A stretch of 31,047 nucleotides of DNA. It comes from CAZKMM01 sp964553915 (GTDB lineage: Bacteria; RBG-13-61-14; DRUE01). The notes beneath the pieces are model-generated. The model was not told the origin of the DNA. It made no database searches and saw only the letters and a list, made by a program, of their open reading frames with translations. The position numbers were made by a program, and so were the translations under genes. The DNA lies in NCBI GenBank assembly GCA_964553915.1, contig CAZKMM010000016.1:1-31047 (forward strand), in the 5' to 3' direction. Positions within the stretch are counted from its first letter, which is position 1; every line of letters begins with the position of its first letter. Of this stretch, positions 23,636-31,046 are shown one piece after another.

Positions 23636-24936
23636 TGGCACGGGTTAGACCATTTACTGGAGTGTATTATCATTCCCGAGCTGGAGCGATTCAGGATTTA
23701 ATTGCCCCGCCCTATGATGTTCTTGAGCCAGCTCAGGCAAAAAAGCTGGCAGAAAAAAGCCCTTATAATGTAATCCATATTACTTATGCCCTTAACAAAG
23801 GCTCGGATTTCTACAGGCGGGCTGGGGAGGGTTTTCACCGCTGGCTGGAGGAAGGTGCTTTAAAGAAGACCAGCTTTCCTGCGGTTTATTTTTACCAGGT
23901 GGATTTTAATTATCTTTTTGCCGGGAAGGAGCGGAGGGTATCTCGCCGGGGGTTTTTTGCTCTGCTCGGTTTGAGCGAGTATCAAACTGGAGAGGTTTTA
24001 CCGCACGAACGGACAATGCCTGAGCCAAAGAAAGACCGGCTGGAGCTTCTTCGCTCGGTGGGGGCAAATCTCAGCCCGATTTTTTGCCTTTATTCTGACC
24101 CGGGCTTGGAGCTGATTTCTCAGCTTCAAACTATCTCGCCAGAAGAACCAGCTTTTGAATTTAATTTTGAATTTAATGATGAGTTTGGCTTCCGCCACAA
24201 ATTTTTTGCTATTCGGGATAAGGAAGTGGTAGATAAGGTTAGCGGACAGCTGGGCTCGGAGCCGGTTTATATTGCGGATGGTCATCATCGCTATGAGACC
24301 GCTCTGGCTTTTTATCAGGAGCTGGTAGCTCAAAATGATTCCCGGGCAGAATCTGCCGGCTGGATTATGAGTTATTTTTGTCCGGTTCAGGAGCCGGGGC
24401 TGGTGATTTTTCCCTATCATCGTTTGCTTCGGGGGCTGGATTCTTCCCAGTTAGAGGGATTGCTGGAGAGAATCTCAGAGTATTTCACCCCCCATCTGAT
24501 TTCTCCCCAGCTCTCTCCCGAGCAATTTTCTGAGGTGCTGGCACATCTGGAAAAATTAAATGAGAAAGAATTTTTAATGATAGATTCCGAACCGAGGGTA
24601 TGGCTTTTAAGTTTTAAATCTGGACTTTTCCCTGAATATAATTCTCGGCTAGAGGTGGAGATTCTGGAAGAATTGATTTTAAAGAGGATTTTAATGCTCA
24701 GCCAGGAGGAGCTTTTAAAAGAAGCCCGGGTTCATTATGAAACCAACGAACAAAAGATTATGCAGGAGATTTTTTCTGGAGAATATCAACTGGCATTTTT
24801 GCTCAAACCGATTTCCGTGGAAAAAATTGTGGAGCGGGCGAAAAAAGGAGAGACCATGCCAGAAAAAAGCACCTATTTTTATCCGAAATTGCCCAGCGGG
24901 TTGATTTTCCGAATAATAGAGCCAGAAAAAAGCTAA
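23635..24936 (+). CDS. DUF1015-family protein, function unknown
   Basis: A 433-residue cytoplasmic protein of the DUF1015 family. The family start RPFTGVYYHSRAGA and the motif LIAPPYDVL (about 22-30) are clear, as are VLPHERTMPEPKKDRLELL (about 120-138), and the highly conserved ADGHHRYETALAFY near 217-230. The last two motifs, rich in His, Arg and acidic residues, look like an active or metal/nucleotide site. Databases often give the family a ParB-like name, which I do not regard as a function. Start codon overlaps the previous stop (TAATG), so it belongs to the purE operon. Confidence 0.85.
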   Translation: MARVRPFTGVYYHSRAGAIQDLIAPPYDVLEPAQAKKLAEKSPYNVIHITYALNKGSDFYRRAGEGFHRWLEEGALKKTSFPAVYFYQVDFNYLFAGKERRVSRRGFFALLGLSEYQTGEVLPHERTMPEPKKDRLELLRSVGANLSPIFCLYSDPGLELISQLQTISPEEPAFEFNFEFNDEFGFRHKFFAIRDKEVVDKVSGQLGSEPVYIADGHHRYETALAFYQELVAQNDSRAESAGWIMSYFCPVQEPGLVIFPYHRLLRGLDSSQLEGLLERISEYFTPHLISPQLSPEQFSEVLAHLEKLNEKEFLMIDSEPRVWLLSFKSGLFPEYNSRLEVEILEELILKRILMLSQEELLKEARVHYETNEQKIMQEIFSGEYQLAFLLKPISVEKIVERAKKGETMPEKSTYFYPKLPSGLIFRIIEPEKS

Positions 24937-24938
24937 AA

Positions 24939-26210
24939 ATGAAAAACCTCCTGATTATCTCTCCTTATTTCCCACCAATTGGTGGCTCTGGGGTATTTCG
25001 GCTGTTTCGCTGGGTAAAATATCTGCCGGAGTTTGGAATTCGTCCGATTGTGGTTCACTACCATCAGCTTCCCGGAGAGCCAGAAGCTCCGGAATTACTT
25101 TCGGAATTGAGCGAAGAAGTGGTAAGGTATCCGGTATTTTTTCTGGAATTTTCCGGCAGGGGATTTCGCTCTTTGCTCAAAAAGAAAAGTCAATCTTCTG
25201 GGCAAGAAATGAGGGCTCTTCCTGGCTCGCAGGGATTTTTTTTGAGAAGTTTAAGTTGGGTTAGAGACCGCCTCTTGGTTCCGGACCTGAGCCTGAGCTG
25301 GCTTTTTCCTCTTATTCCCCGGTTGAGAAAGCTGGTTCAGGAGTATCAGCCAGAGGTGGTTTTGAGCACTTATTCTCCGGGAGCTTCTCATCTTGCCGGG
25401 CTTTATCTAAAAAGTAGATTCGGGCATAAATGGATTGCGGATTTTCGCGACCTTTGGACTGATGCTCCCCAGGAAAAGCCTCTTTTTTGGGGATTACGCC
25501 ATCTGGACCAATTTCTGGAGAGACAAACTCTGAAAAGAGCTGACCTGGTAATTGGGTATAGTAAAGGCTTGTTAGAGATTCTTGCCCGCAAGGTTCAAAA
25601 GGAAAATCAAGATAAATTTATAGTGCTGGGTCCAGCTTTGGAAGAGAAGAAATTTGACCAAATCCCGCCTGCAGAAGAACAATTTGACTTAATTTATACT
25701 GGCTATCTTACAGATGCCTATCCCTGGCAGGTTTTTGATTATCTTTACGAGATAAATCAGGGGCGGAGAAAATCCAGCGAGAGGGAGATAAAAGTCGGGA
25801 TGGCAGGGAAAGTTAGCTTTAATATCCTAAAGCGGTTTCAGGAATTTGAGCGGGCGGGCTGGTTTAAGTATCTGGGCTATCTTTCACATCCAGAGACCCT
25901 TTCTTTGCTTAAATCCTCCCGGGGATTGCTTTTGCTTCATCCGTTTTATGACTGGTGGGTTCCGGGGAAGGTGGCGGAATACCTTTATAGCAAAAAGCCG
26001 ATTTTAGCGGTGGTGGGGGAAGGGGATTTGAAAGAGATTTTGAGGGGCTATCCCGGGGTGGTTTTTGCAAAGAAGGAGCCGGAGTCTTTTAAAAAAGCGC
26101 TAAGCGAGGTATTAGCTTTAGGAGAACAGGAGCGGGTTTTGCCCAAAGAATTCACCGCTCGGGGACAGGCGGAGATTATTGCGGAAAAAGTAAACCAGCT
26201 CTGGGAATAA
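24939..26210 (+). CDS. GT4-like glycosyltransferase
   Basis: Predicted GT-B-fold retaining glycosyltransferase of 423 residues. The N-terminal LIISPYFPPIGGSGVFRLFRWVKYL (in pieces 4-29) is the family-4 acceptor-domain start with the Gly-Gly loop. The linker region holds KWIADFRDLWTD, and the donor domain contains YTGYL and later VPGKVAEYLYSKKPILAV, which includes the conserved Glu (EYL) that binds the nucleotide sugar. Sugar and acceptor are unknown; surface polysaccharide or glycolipid synthesis is likely. It starts 2 bp after the DUF1015 gene, without a good site of its own, and ends just before the ATP synthase promoter. Confidence 0.88.
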   Translation: MKNLLIISPYFPPIGGSGVFRLFRWVKYLPEFGIRPIVVHYHQLPGEPEAPELLSELSEEVVRYPVFFLEFSGRGFRSLLKKKSQSSGQEMRALPGSQGFFLRSLSWVRDRLLVPDLSLSWLFPLIPRLRKLVQEYQPEVVLSTYSPGASHLAGLYLKSRFGHKWIADFRDLWTDAPQEKPLFWGLRHLDQFLERQTLKRADLVIGYSKGLLEILARKVQKENQDKFIVLGPALEEKKFDQIPPAEEQFDLIYTGYLTDAYPWQVFDYLYEINQGRRKSSEREIKVGMAGKVSFNILKRFQEFERAGWFKYLGYLSHPETLSLLKSSRGLLLLHPFYDWWVPGKVAEYLYSKKPILAVVGEGDLKEILRGYPGVVFAKKEPESFKKALSEVLALGEQERVLPKEFTARGQAEIIAEKVNQLWE

Positions 26211-26216
26211 AAAATA

Positions 26217-26245
26217 TTGTCAGATTAAGATTTTTATGCTATAAA
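26217..26245 (+). promoter_or_regulatory. Promoter of the F0 ATP synthase operon, apparently leaderless
   Basis: TTGTCA (26217-26222), 17-bp spacer, TATAAA (26240-26245). The ATG of atpZ begins at 26252, exactly seven bases past the -10 box, where transcription would start. The six bases between are TTAAAA, with no Shine-Dalgarno sequence. Confidence 0.72.
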
Positions 26246-26251
26246 TTAAAA

Positions 26252-26497
26252 ATGAAATCCCGGGGTAAGCAGGTACGGGAGCTGGCAGTCTTATCCGGGC
26301 TGGGAATTGAGGTTGGAGCTGCGGTGGGAATTGGAGCGGGACTGGGATACTGGCTGGACCAGAGGCTTGGCACTCATCCTTGGCTTTTACTTCTTTTTAC
26401 CGGATTCGGCATCGTTGCGGGGGTCAAAGCGGTTCTTCGTGAAGTTCGTAGATTGCAGGCAGAGCAGTTCAATCAAAATGAAGATTTTAAAAAATGA
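26252..26497 (+). CDS. atpZ: AtpZ/AtpI-type ATP synthase assembly protein
   Basis: An 81-residue membrane protein with two helices, VGAAVGIGAGLGYWLDQ (about 22-38) and HPWLLLLFTGFGIVAGV (42-58), joined by the short GTHPWL loop and followed by a charged tail. GxGxGYWLDxxxGTxPWLL and the FGIVAG stretch are the AtpZ-type signature (often called F0F1 ATPase subunit or Mg2+/Ca2+ transporter). Such proteins help assemble the c-ring. The start has no ribosome site and coincides with the predicted transcription start. The stop overlaps the next start by 4 bp. Confidence 0.85.
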   Translation: MKSRGKQVRELAVLSGLGIEVGAAVGIGAGLGYWLDQRLGTHPWLLLLFTGFGIVAGVKAVLREVRRLQAEQFNQNEDFKK

Positions 26498-26862
26498 GGG
26501 ATTTTCCCAAAGGATTGGTGCTTTGGGCAAGTTTATTTATTGTGAGTTTTGGGGGGATTTTTGCTGGAGTTTTTTTAGCTCTGGGACGCACTCAGGAAAG
26601 TGTCGGGGTTGGTTTTGGCACCGGGCTTGCCTGGCTGGAGTTGGTAAGCACCTTTTATCTATTGAGCAAAATATTCCAGAGCACTTCCAAAAGAAAATGG
26701 GCTTTGCTATTGGGAGTAAAATCGTTTATAATCTACGGATTCGTTGCTGGGGCTATTTTATATTTTCACTTAAATATAATAGGGTTTTTAATTGGATTTT
26801 CCGGGTTAGTTGTAGCACTTTTTCTTGTGGGGATATGGTTTCGGGGAGAAGTTAGGGGGTAA
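26494..26862 (+). CDS. AtpI-like membrane protein of the ATP synthase operon
   Basis: A 122-residue polytopic membrane protein with four predicted helices (about 8-29, 38-56, 70-87 and 92-115). The position between atpZ and atpB and the topology match ATP synthase protein I, a c-ring assembly factor. The sequence is not well conserved, as is normal for that family, so the call rests mostly on place and shape. The start overlaps the atpZ stop by 4 bp, and atpB begins 2 bp after its stop. Confidence 0.6.
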   Translation: MRDFPKGLVLWASLFIVSFGGIFAGVFLALGRTQESVGVGFGTGLAWLELVSTFYLLSKIFQSTSKRKWALLLGVKSFIIYGFVAGAILYFHLNIIGFLIGFSGLVVALFLVGIWFRGEVRG

Positions 26863-26864
26863 AA

Positions 26865-27587
26865 ATGGAACATCCTTTAACCGTAGCCCATCTCCTTTTT
26901 GGAGAGGTTAAGCTGGGGGAAGGATATTTTAATCCTGGTTTTGACCCGGCTCCGGTTTTTTATACCGGGGTTGTTGCTCTGCTTTTAATTGCCGGAGTGG
27001 TAAGTTTTCAAATTCAGCTTCGGCGAGCCAAAGAGCCTCTGATTCCTTCTTCTAAATTTGACCTATTGAACTTTTTTGAAATTCTGGTGGAGGTATTCAG
27101 CAATTTTATTCGGGACCTTCTGGGCAAGGACTGGAAAAGATATGTTCCGATTCTTTTGTCTTTGTGGGTGGTGATTTTGTTCAGCAATTTTTTGGGCTTG
27201 GTGCCGTATTTTGAGCCTCCGACCTCTAACTTCAATACCAATGTTGCAATGGCAATTGTGGTGTTTTTTGCCACCCAGTATTACGGGTTTCGGGTACACG
27301 GGATTAAATATTTAAAGCAATTTGTCGGACCGGTTCCCTGGCTCGCCCCCTTGATGATACCGATAGAGTTGATTGGTCATTTAGCCCGGGTGCTGAGCCT
27401 ATCGGTCCGGCTTTTAGGAAATATGTTTGCGGACCATATGGTGATTAGCATCTTTTTAATGCTGGTAGCTCCTTTTGTTCCGCTGGCTTTTATGGCTCTG
27501 GGGGTGTTGGTAAGCGTGGTTCAGGCATTTATTTTCAGTATTTTAAGTGTGACCTATTTTGCCATTGCAGTTTCTGAAGAACATTAG
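26865..27587 (+). CDS. atpB: ATP synthase F0 subunit a
   Basis: The 240-residue stator subunit that forms the ion half-channels against the c-ring. Family marks are FSNFLGLVPYFEPPTSN (about 106-122), GHLARVLSLSVRLLGNMFADH (about 171-191), where Arg182 is the essential arginine, and a hydrophobic end with VVQAFIFSILSVTYFAIA. Helix number and length are usual. It follows the AtpI-like gene by 2 bp and precedes atpE by 16 bp. Whether the ion is H+ or Na+ is better judged from the c subunit. Confidence 0.95.
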   Translation: MEHPLTVAHLLFGEVKLGEGYFNPGFDPAPVFYTGVVALLLIAGVVSFQIQLRRAKEPLIPSSKFDLLNFFEILVEVFSNFIRDLLGKDWKRYVPILLSLWVVILFSNFLGLVPYFEPPTSNFNTNVAMAIVVFFATQYYGFRVHGIKYLKQFVGPVPWLAPLMIPIELIGHLARVLSLSVRLLGNMFADHMVISIFLMLVAPFVPLAFMALGVLVSVVQAFIFSILSVTYFAIAVSEEH

Positions 27588-27603
27588 AAAGGAGGAGTGA
27601 AGG

Positions 27604-27936
27604 ATGGGAAAGAAAGCTTTGGGTTTTGTACTGGGATTTTTTGCGATTTTAGTTGGGGTTTCTGCTTTTGGTGCCGAGCAAGTTTCGGCAGTGGCAGGAA
27701 TCAGCTATCCCAAGGCTCTGGGATTGATTGCCGCGGGGTTGACCATTGCCATCGCCGCGGGTGCCGGAGCATTTGGTCAGGGAAGGACCGCTTCCGCGGC
27801 AATGGAGGCTCTGGCAAGAAACCCTGGGGTCCAGGGTCCTATGTTCACCCAGTTAATAGTGAGTCTGGCATTGATTGAATCCCTGGTTATCTACGCCTTA
27901 ATTATTGCCTTCTTTATTATGGGCAGGCTGGGATAA
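27604..27936 (+). CDS. atpE: ATP synthase F0 subunit c with Na+-type ligand residues
   Basis: The c-ring proteolipid, 110 residues, longer than the usual 75-90 because of an N-terminal hydrophobic extension (about 1-24, ending GVSAFGA) that looks like a signal peptide. Helix 1 has AGAGAFGQGR and helix 2 has LIVSLALIESLVIYALI, with carboxylate Glu92. Compared from memory with the Na+ ring of Ilyobacter, Gln32, Glu65, Ser66 and Tyr70 correspond to Gln59, Glu92, Ser93 and Tyr97; Thr67 is Leu94. The loop ARNPG is the usual c-subunit loop (ARQP). A strong AAAGGAGGAG site precedes the ATG. The genes for b, delta and F1 do not follow, so they must be elsewhere. Confidence 0.93.
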   Translation: MGKKALGFVLGFFAILVGVSAFGAEQVSAVAGISYPKALGLIAAGLTIAIAAGAGAFGQGRTASAAMEALARNPGVQGPMFTQLIVSLALIESLVIYALIIAFFIMGRLG

Positions 27937-27944
27937 ATTTAAGC

Positions 27945-27973
27945 TTGACAAAAATGAAAAAGTTTTGTAAAAT
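27945..27973 (+). promoter_or_regulatory. Consensus sigma70 promoter of the nuo operon
   Basis: A perfect TTGACA (27945-27950), 17-bp spacer and TAAAAT (27968-27973) 9 bp after the atpE stop. The start would be near 27980, leaving a leader of about 50 bases before nuoA. It shows that nuo genes have their own transcription although they lie right behind the ATP synthase genes. Confidence 0.82.
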
Positions 27974-27997
27974 GATTTCACCCCACCTTAAGAAAGT

Positions 27998-28029
27998 TCT
28001 CCTTAGCTTCAAAAGTTTGGGTTAGGAGA
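27998..28029 (+). promoter_or_regulatory. Possible ribosome-site-masking hairpin before nuoA
   Basis: In the nuo leader, TCTCCT (27998-28003) can pair fully with AGGAGA (28024-28029), which is the only ribosome site of nuoA and lies directly before the ATG at 28031. The loop is 20 bases. The stem is short, so this may be chance. Confidence 0.3.
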
Positions 28030-28030
28030 G

Positions 28031-28408
28031 ATGTTTTATCAATACATACCGATTGTATTTTTAGCATTAATCAGTTTTGGTCTGGCGTTGTTTTTTACTT
28101 TCTGTGCGGTTTATTTGGGACCGAAAAAAATCACCAAATCCAAGCTGGAGCCATTTGAATGCGGTAATCCCAGCACCGGACATCCCCGAACTCGTTTTTC
28201 CATCAAGTTTTATATTGTGGCGGTAATTTTTATTGTTTTTGATATAGAAGCAATGTTTTTCTTTCCCTGGGCAGTGATTTTCCGCCAGCTTTCCCAGGGG
28301 CAGGGCTGGAAATTCCTGTTCGGAACCATTGAAATGGGAATTTTCCTTTTAGTGCTGGCTCTGGCACTTTTTTATGCCTGGCGAAAAGGGGGCTTGGAAT
28401 GGGATTAG
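28031..28408 (+). CDS. nuoA: NADH-quinone oxidoreductase subunit A
   Basis: Small membrane subunit of respiratory complex I, 125 residues with three transmembrane helices (about 6-28, 62-85 and 96-117). The loop after helix 1 holds KLEPFECGNPSTGHPRTRFSIKFY in the conserved place, with the Glu-Cys-Gly motif, and helix 2 carries FDIEAMFFFPW with its conserved acidic residues near the quinone cavity. It opens a nuoA-B-C-D-E run under its own promoter. Its end overlaps nuoB by 10 bp. Confidence 0.96.
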   Translation: MFYQYIPIVFLALISFGLALFFTFCAVYLGPKKITKSKLEPFECGNPSTGHPRTRFSIKFYIVAVIFIVFDIEAMFFFPWAVIFRQLSQGQGWKFLFGTIEMGIFLLVLALALFYAWRKGGLEWD

Positions 28409-28881
28409 AAACCATCTTCGGTGAGAGCTGGATTACCACCAAGCTGGAATTCTTTATTAACTGGGCAAGGAAGTTCTCTCTATTTCAGTATCCTTTTGTT
28501 ACCGCCTGCTGTGGGATGGAATATATGAGCGTGATGTGTGCCCATTATGACCTTGCCCGGTTTGGGGCAGAGTTCACTCGCTTTACTCCTCGTCAGGCAG
28601 ACCTGCTTTTAGTGGTAGGCACGGTCAATCACAAGCTTGCTCCGGTGCTCCGAAAGGTTTATGACCAGATGTGTGAGCCGAAATGGGTAATTGCCTTTGG
28701 TGCCTGTGCCAGCACCGGCGGGTTTTATGATAATTATGCGGTGGTGCAGGGGATAGATAAGATTATTCCAGTGGATATTTATATTCCAGGCTGTCCCCCT
28801 CGCCCGGAGATGGTTTTAGAAGCCTTCATCAAGCTTCAGGAAAAAATCCAGAAGGAAAAACTTTTAGCTCAAAATGAGTGA
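28399..28881 (+). CDS. nuoB: NADH-quinone oxidoreductase subunit B
   Basis: Peripheral-arm subunit of 160 residues that binds cluster N2, the last Fe-S centre before quinone. The four ligands are visible: tandem Cys37-Cys38 in TACCGMEYM, Cys103 in GACAS and Cys132 in PGCPPRPE. The segment ARFGAEFTRFTPRQADLL is typical of the family. It overlaps nuoA by 10 bp and nuoC by 8 bp, so production is tightly coupled. Confidence 0.96.
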   Translation: MGLETIFGESWITTKLEFFINWARKFSLFQYPFVTACCGMEYMSVMCAHYDLARFGAEFTRFTPRQADLLLVVGTVNHKLAPVLRKVYDQMCEPKWVIAFGACASTGGFYDNYAVVQGIDKIIPVDIYIPGCPPRPEMVLEAFIKLQEKIQKEKLLAQNE

Positions 28882-29359
28882 GGTAGTTTTAGAGAAATTA
28901 AAAGAGCGGTTTGGAGAGGCAGTGCTCTCCACTCACAGCTTTCGGGGAGATGATACCGCGCTCATCAAGCCCGAGGCACTTCTGGAGGTAATGCGGTATT
29001 TAAAAGACGAGCTTGGCTTTGAGATGCTTTTAGACTTAACCGGGGTTGACCATCTCGGTGAAGAGCCTCGTTTTGAAGTGGTATATCATTTAAAATCTTT
29101 TAGCCGGGGCTGGCGGGTGAGGATTAAAGTTCGGGTGCCAGAGGATAATCCGGAGGTGGAGAGCCTGACTTTGCTCTGGAAATCTGCTAACTGGTTTGAA
29201 CGGGAATGCTGGGAATTTTACGGGATTAAATTTCGTGGTCATCCTGACCTTCGGCATCTGCTTTTATATCCGGAGTTTGAGGGCTATCCGCTCCGAAAGG
29301 ATTATCCTCATAAAAAGCGTCAGCCCAGAATCCCTTTAATTAAACCGGAGACCAGATGA
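28874..29359 (+). CDS. nuoC: NADH-quinone oxidoreductase subunit C
   Basis: The 30-kDa-type subunit of complex I, separate from NuoD and 161 residues long. It shows LTGVDHLGEEPRFEVVYHL (about 55-73) and the family signature WFERECWEFYGIKFRGHPDLRHLL followed by GYPLRKDYP near the C-terminus. It packs against NuoD and NuoB. It overlaps nuoB by 8 bp and nuoD by 4 bp. Confidence 0.95.
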   Translation: MSEVVLEKLKERFGEAVLSTHSFRGDDTALIKPEALLEVMRYLKDELGFEMLLDLTGVDHLGEEPRFEVVYHLKSFSRGWRVRIKVRVPEDNPEVESLTLLWKSANWFERECWEFYGIKFRGHPDLRHLLLYPEFEGYPLRKDYPHKKRQPRIPLIKPETR

Positions 29360-30561
29360 TAAAACTGAGTGACATAACCAAAGACCTGCATACCAGATAT
29401 TTGAGCCTGTTAATGGGTCCCAGCCACCCGGCAATGCACGGGACCATCAAGATGAACCTGATTCTGGACCACGAGACAGTAATAGATGCGGATCTTGACC
29501 CGGGATACCTTCACCGGGGCTTTGAAAAAGAATGCGAAGACCACCGCTGGAACCAGATTGTCCCTTACACCGACCGGCTGAATTATGTCTCCAGTATTAT
29601 TAATAATGTGTGCTATGCAATGGCAGTGGAGAAACTTCTGGGAATCACGGACCAGATTCCAGAACGGGCAAAATGGCTCCGGCAGATTCTTTCAGAAATC
29701 AGCCGAATCTGCGACCATTGCACCTGCCTGGCCGCGATGGGAATGGAGCTGGGTGCTTTTACGGTATTTCTTTATCTGATCAAAATCAGGGAATGGTTTT
29801 ATGAGCTTTTAGAATCTGTTACCGGTGCCCGGGTGACCTATTCCTGGACCAGAATCGGAGGAGTTCGCTGGGATATTCCAGAGGGCTTTGAGGAAAAAAC
29901 CAGACAGGCAATTAAAAAAACTCGCCCGGTATTAAAAGAGGTCCAGGCACTTTTGAATAAAAATCGCATCTTTCTGGAAAGAACCGTGGAGGTAGGAATC
30001 ATCTCTCAGGAAGATGCCCTTTCTTATGGTATTACTGGACCATTCCTTCGTGCCACTGGATATTATTATGATGTTCGCAAGGCTCATCCTTATTTATTTT
30101 ATGATGAAGTAGAATTTGAGGTTCCACTGGGAGAAAACGGTGACACCTATGACCGGTATCTGGTTCGGGTTTTAGAGATGGAGCAGAGCCTGAGAATTAT
30201 TGAGCAGAGTCTGGGTAAGATTCCTCCGGGACCAGTGATGATTGAAGACCCCAGGCTGGCTCTTCCTCCCAAAGAGCAGGTTTATAACACCATAGAAGGC
30301 ACCATCAATCATTTCAAGCTGATTTTTGAAGATATTTATGTGCCGGAAGGAGAAGCTTATGCTTATGTTGAAAGCCCGAATGGAGAGCTGGGATTTTACA
30401 TTGTTTCCAAGGGTGGGAACAAGCCCTGGAAATGCCGGGTGCATCCGCCCTGCTTCCCAATAATGTCTGCTCTGGGAGAGATTCTTAAAGGGCATCTGCT
30501 TCCGGATATTATCCCGATTTTCGGCTCGGTAAATATGATTGGCGGAGAGATGGATAGATAA
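29356..30561 (+). CDS. nuoD: NADH-quinone oxidoreductase subunit D
   Basis: The 49-kDa-type subunit of 401 residues that, with NuoB, forms the quinone-binding site. MGPSHPAMHG (about 20-29) holds the conserved quinone-head His, followed by DLDPGYLHRGFEKECE. Later come YSWTRIGGVRWDIPEG and, near the end, PPCFPIMSALGEILKGHLLPD with FGSVNMIGGEMDR as the family terminus; as normal for NuoD, the hydrogenase nickel cysteines are not used. It is followed 11 bp later by nuoE. Confidence 0.96.
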   Translation: MIKLSDITKDLHTRYLSLLMGPSHPAMHGTIKMNLILDHETVIDADLDPGYLHRGFEKECEDHRWNQIVPYTDRLNYVSSIINNVCYAMAVEKLLGITDQIPERAKWLRQILSEISRICDHCTCLAAMGMELGAFTVFLYLIKIREWFYELLESVTGARVTYSWTRIGGVRWDIPEGFEEKTRQAIKKTRPVLKEVQALLNKNRIFLERTVEVGIISQEDALSYGITGPFLRATGYYYDVRKAHPYLFYDEVEFEVPLGENGDTYDRYLVRVLEMEQSLRIIEQSLGKIPPGPVMIEDPRLALPPKEQVYNTIEGTINHFKLIFEDIYVPEGEAYAYVESPNGELGFYIVSKGGNKPWKCRVHPPCFPIMSALGEILKGHLLPDIIPIFGSVNMIGGEMDR

Positions 30562-30572
30562 GGACTGGATAA

Positions 30573-31046
30573 ATGGCAGTGGAGTTAAGCGAGCAGGGCA
30601 AGAAAGAGCTTGAGGAAATCCTCAGGCGGTATCCGAGCAAGCAGAGTGCGGTTCTGCCTGCACTCCATCTGGCTCAGAAAGAGTTCGGTTATATTACTCC
30701 GGAGGTAATTGAATATCTTGCTCGTCTGCTGGAGCTTCCTCCAGTTCGGGTTTATGGCACTGCCAGTTTTTATACAATGTTCAACCGAAAGCCGGTAGGG
30801 AAATATCTAATTCAGGTATGCACGAACATTTCCTGCTCAATGCTCGGGGCGCTGGATATGTTTGAGTATTTGAGCCAAAAGCTCGGGATAAAGGAAGGCG
30901 AGACCACCCCGGACGGGAAATTTACCCTGATTCGGGTGGAATGTCTGGGTGCCTGCGGAGAGGCACCGGTGATTCAAATCAATGATAAATATTATGGAAA
31001 CCTAACCAGAGAAAAACTGGATAAAATTTTAGCAGAGCTGGAATAA
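30573..31046 (+). CDS. nuoE: NADH-quinone oxidoreductase subunit E, 2Fe-2S
   Basis: The 24-kDa-type subunit of 157 residues, complete with its TAA at the window edge. It carries the thioredoxin-like 2Fe-2S domain with ligands Cys83 and Cys88 (VCTNISC) and Cys124 and Cys128 (VECLGACGEAP). The helical N-terminus has PALHLAQKEFGYI. With NuoF it feeds electrons from NADH; NuoF should follow outside the window. No clear stop signal is seen after it, so the operon probably continues. Confidence 0.95.
   Translation: MAVELSEQGKKELEEILRRYPSKQSAVLPALHLAQKEFGYITPEVIEYLARLLELPPVRVYGTASFYTMFNRKPVGKYLIQVCTNISCSMLGALDMFEYLSQKLGIKEGETTPDGKFTLIRVECLGACGEAPVIQINDKYYGNLTREKLDKILAELE

Noticed and set aside
26307..26855. 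Open frame of 182 codons across atpZ and the AtpI-like gene
   Set aside because: Out-of-frame shadow of two genes that fit the ATP synthase operon; its protein is rich in Cys and Trp without family features.
26252..27936. N-type (Na+-translocating) ATPase operon
   Set aside because: Those operons begin with beta and epsilon genes and carry atpR; here neither is present, so a split ordinary F-type synthase is more likely.
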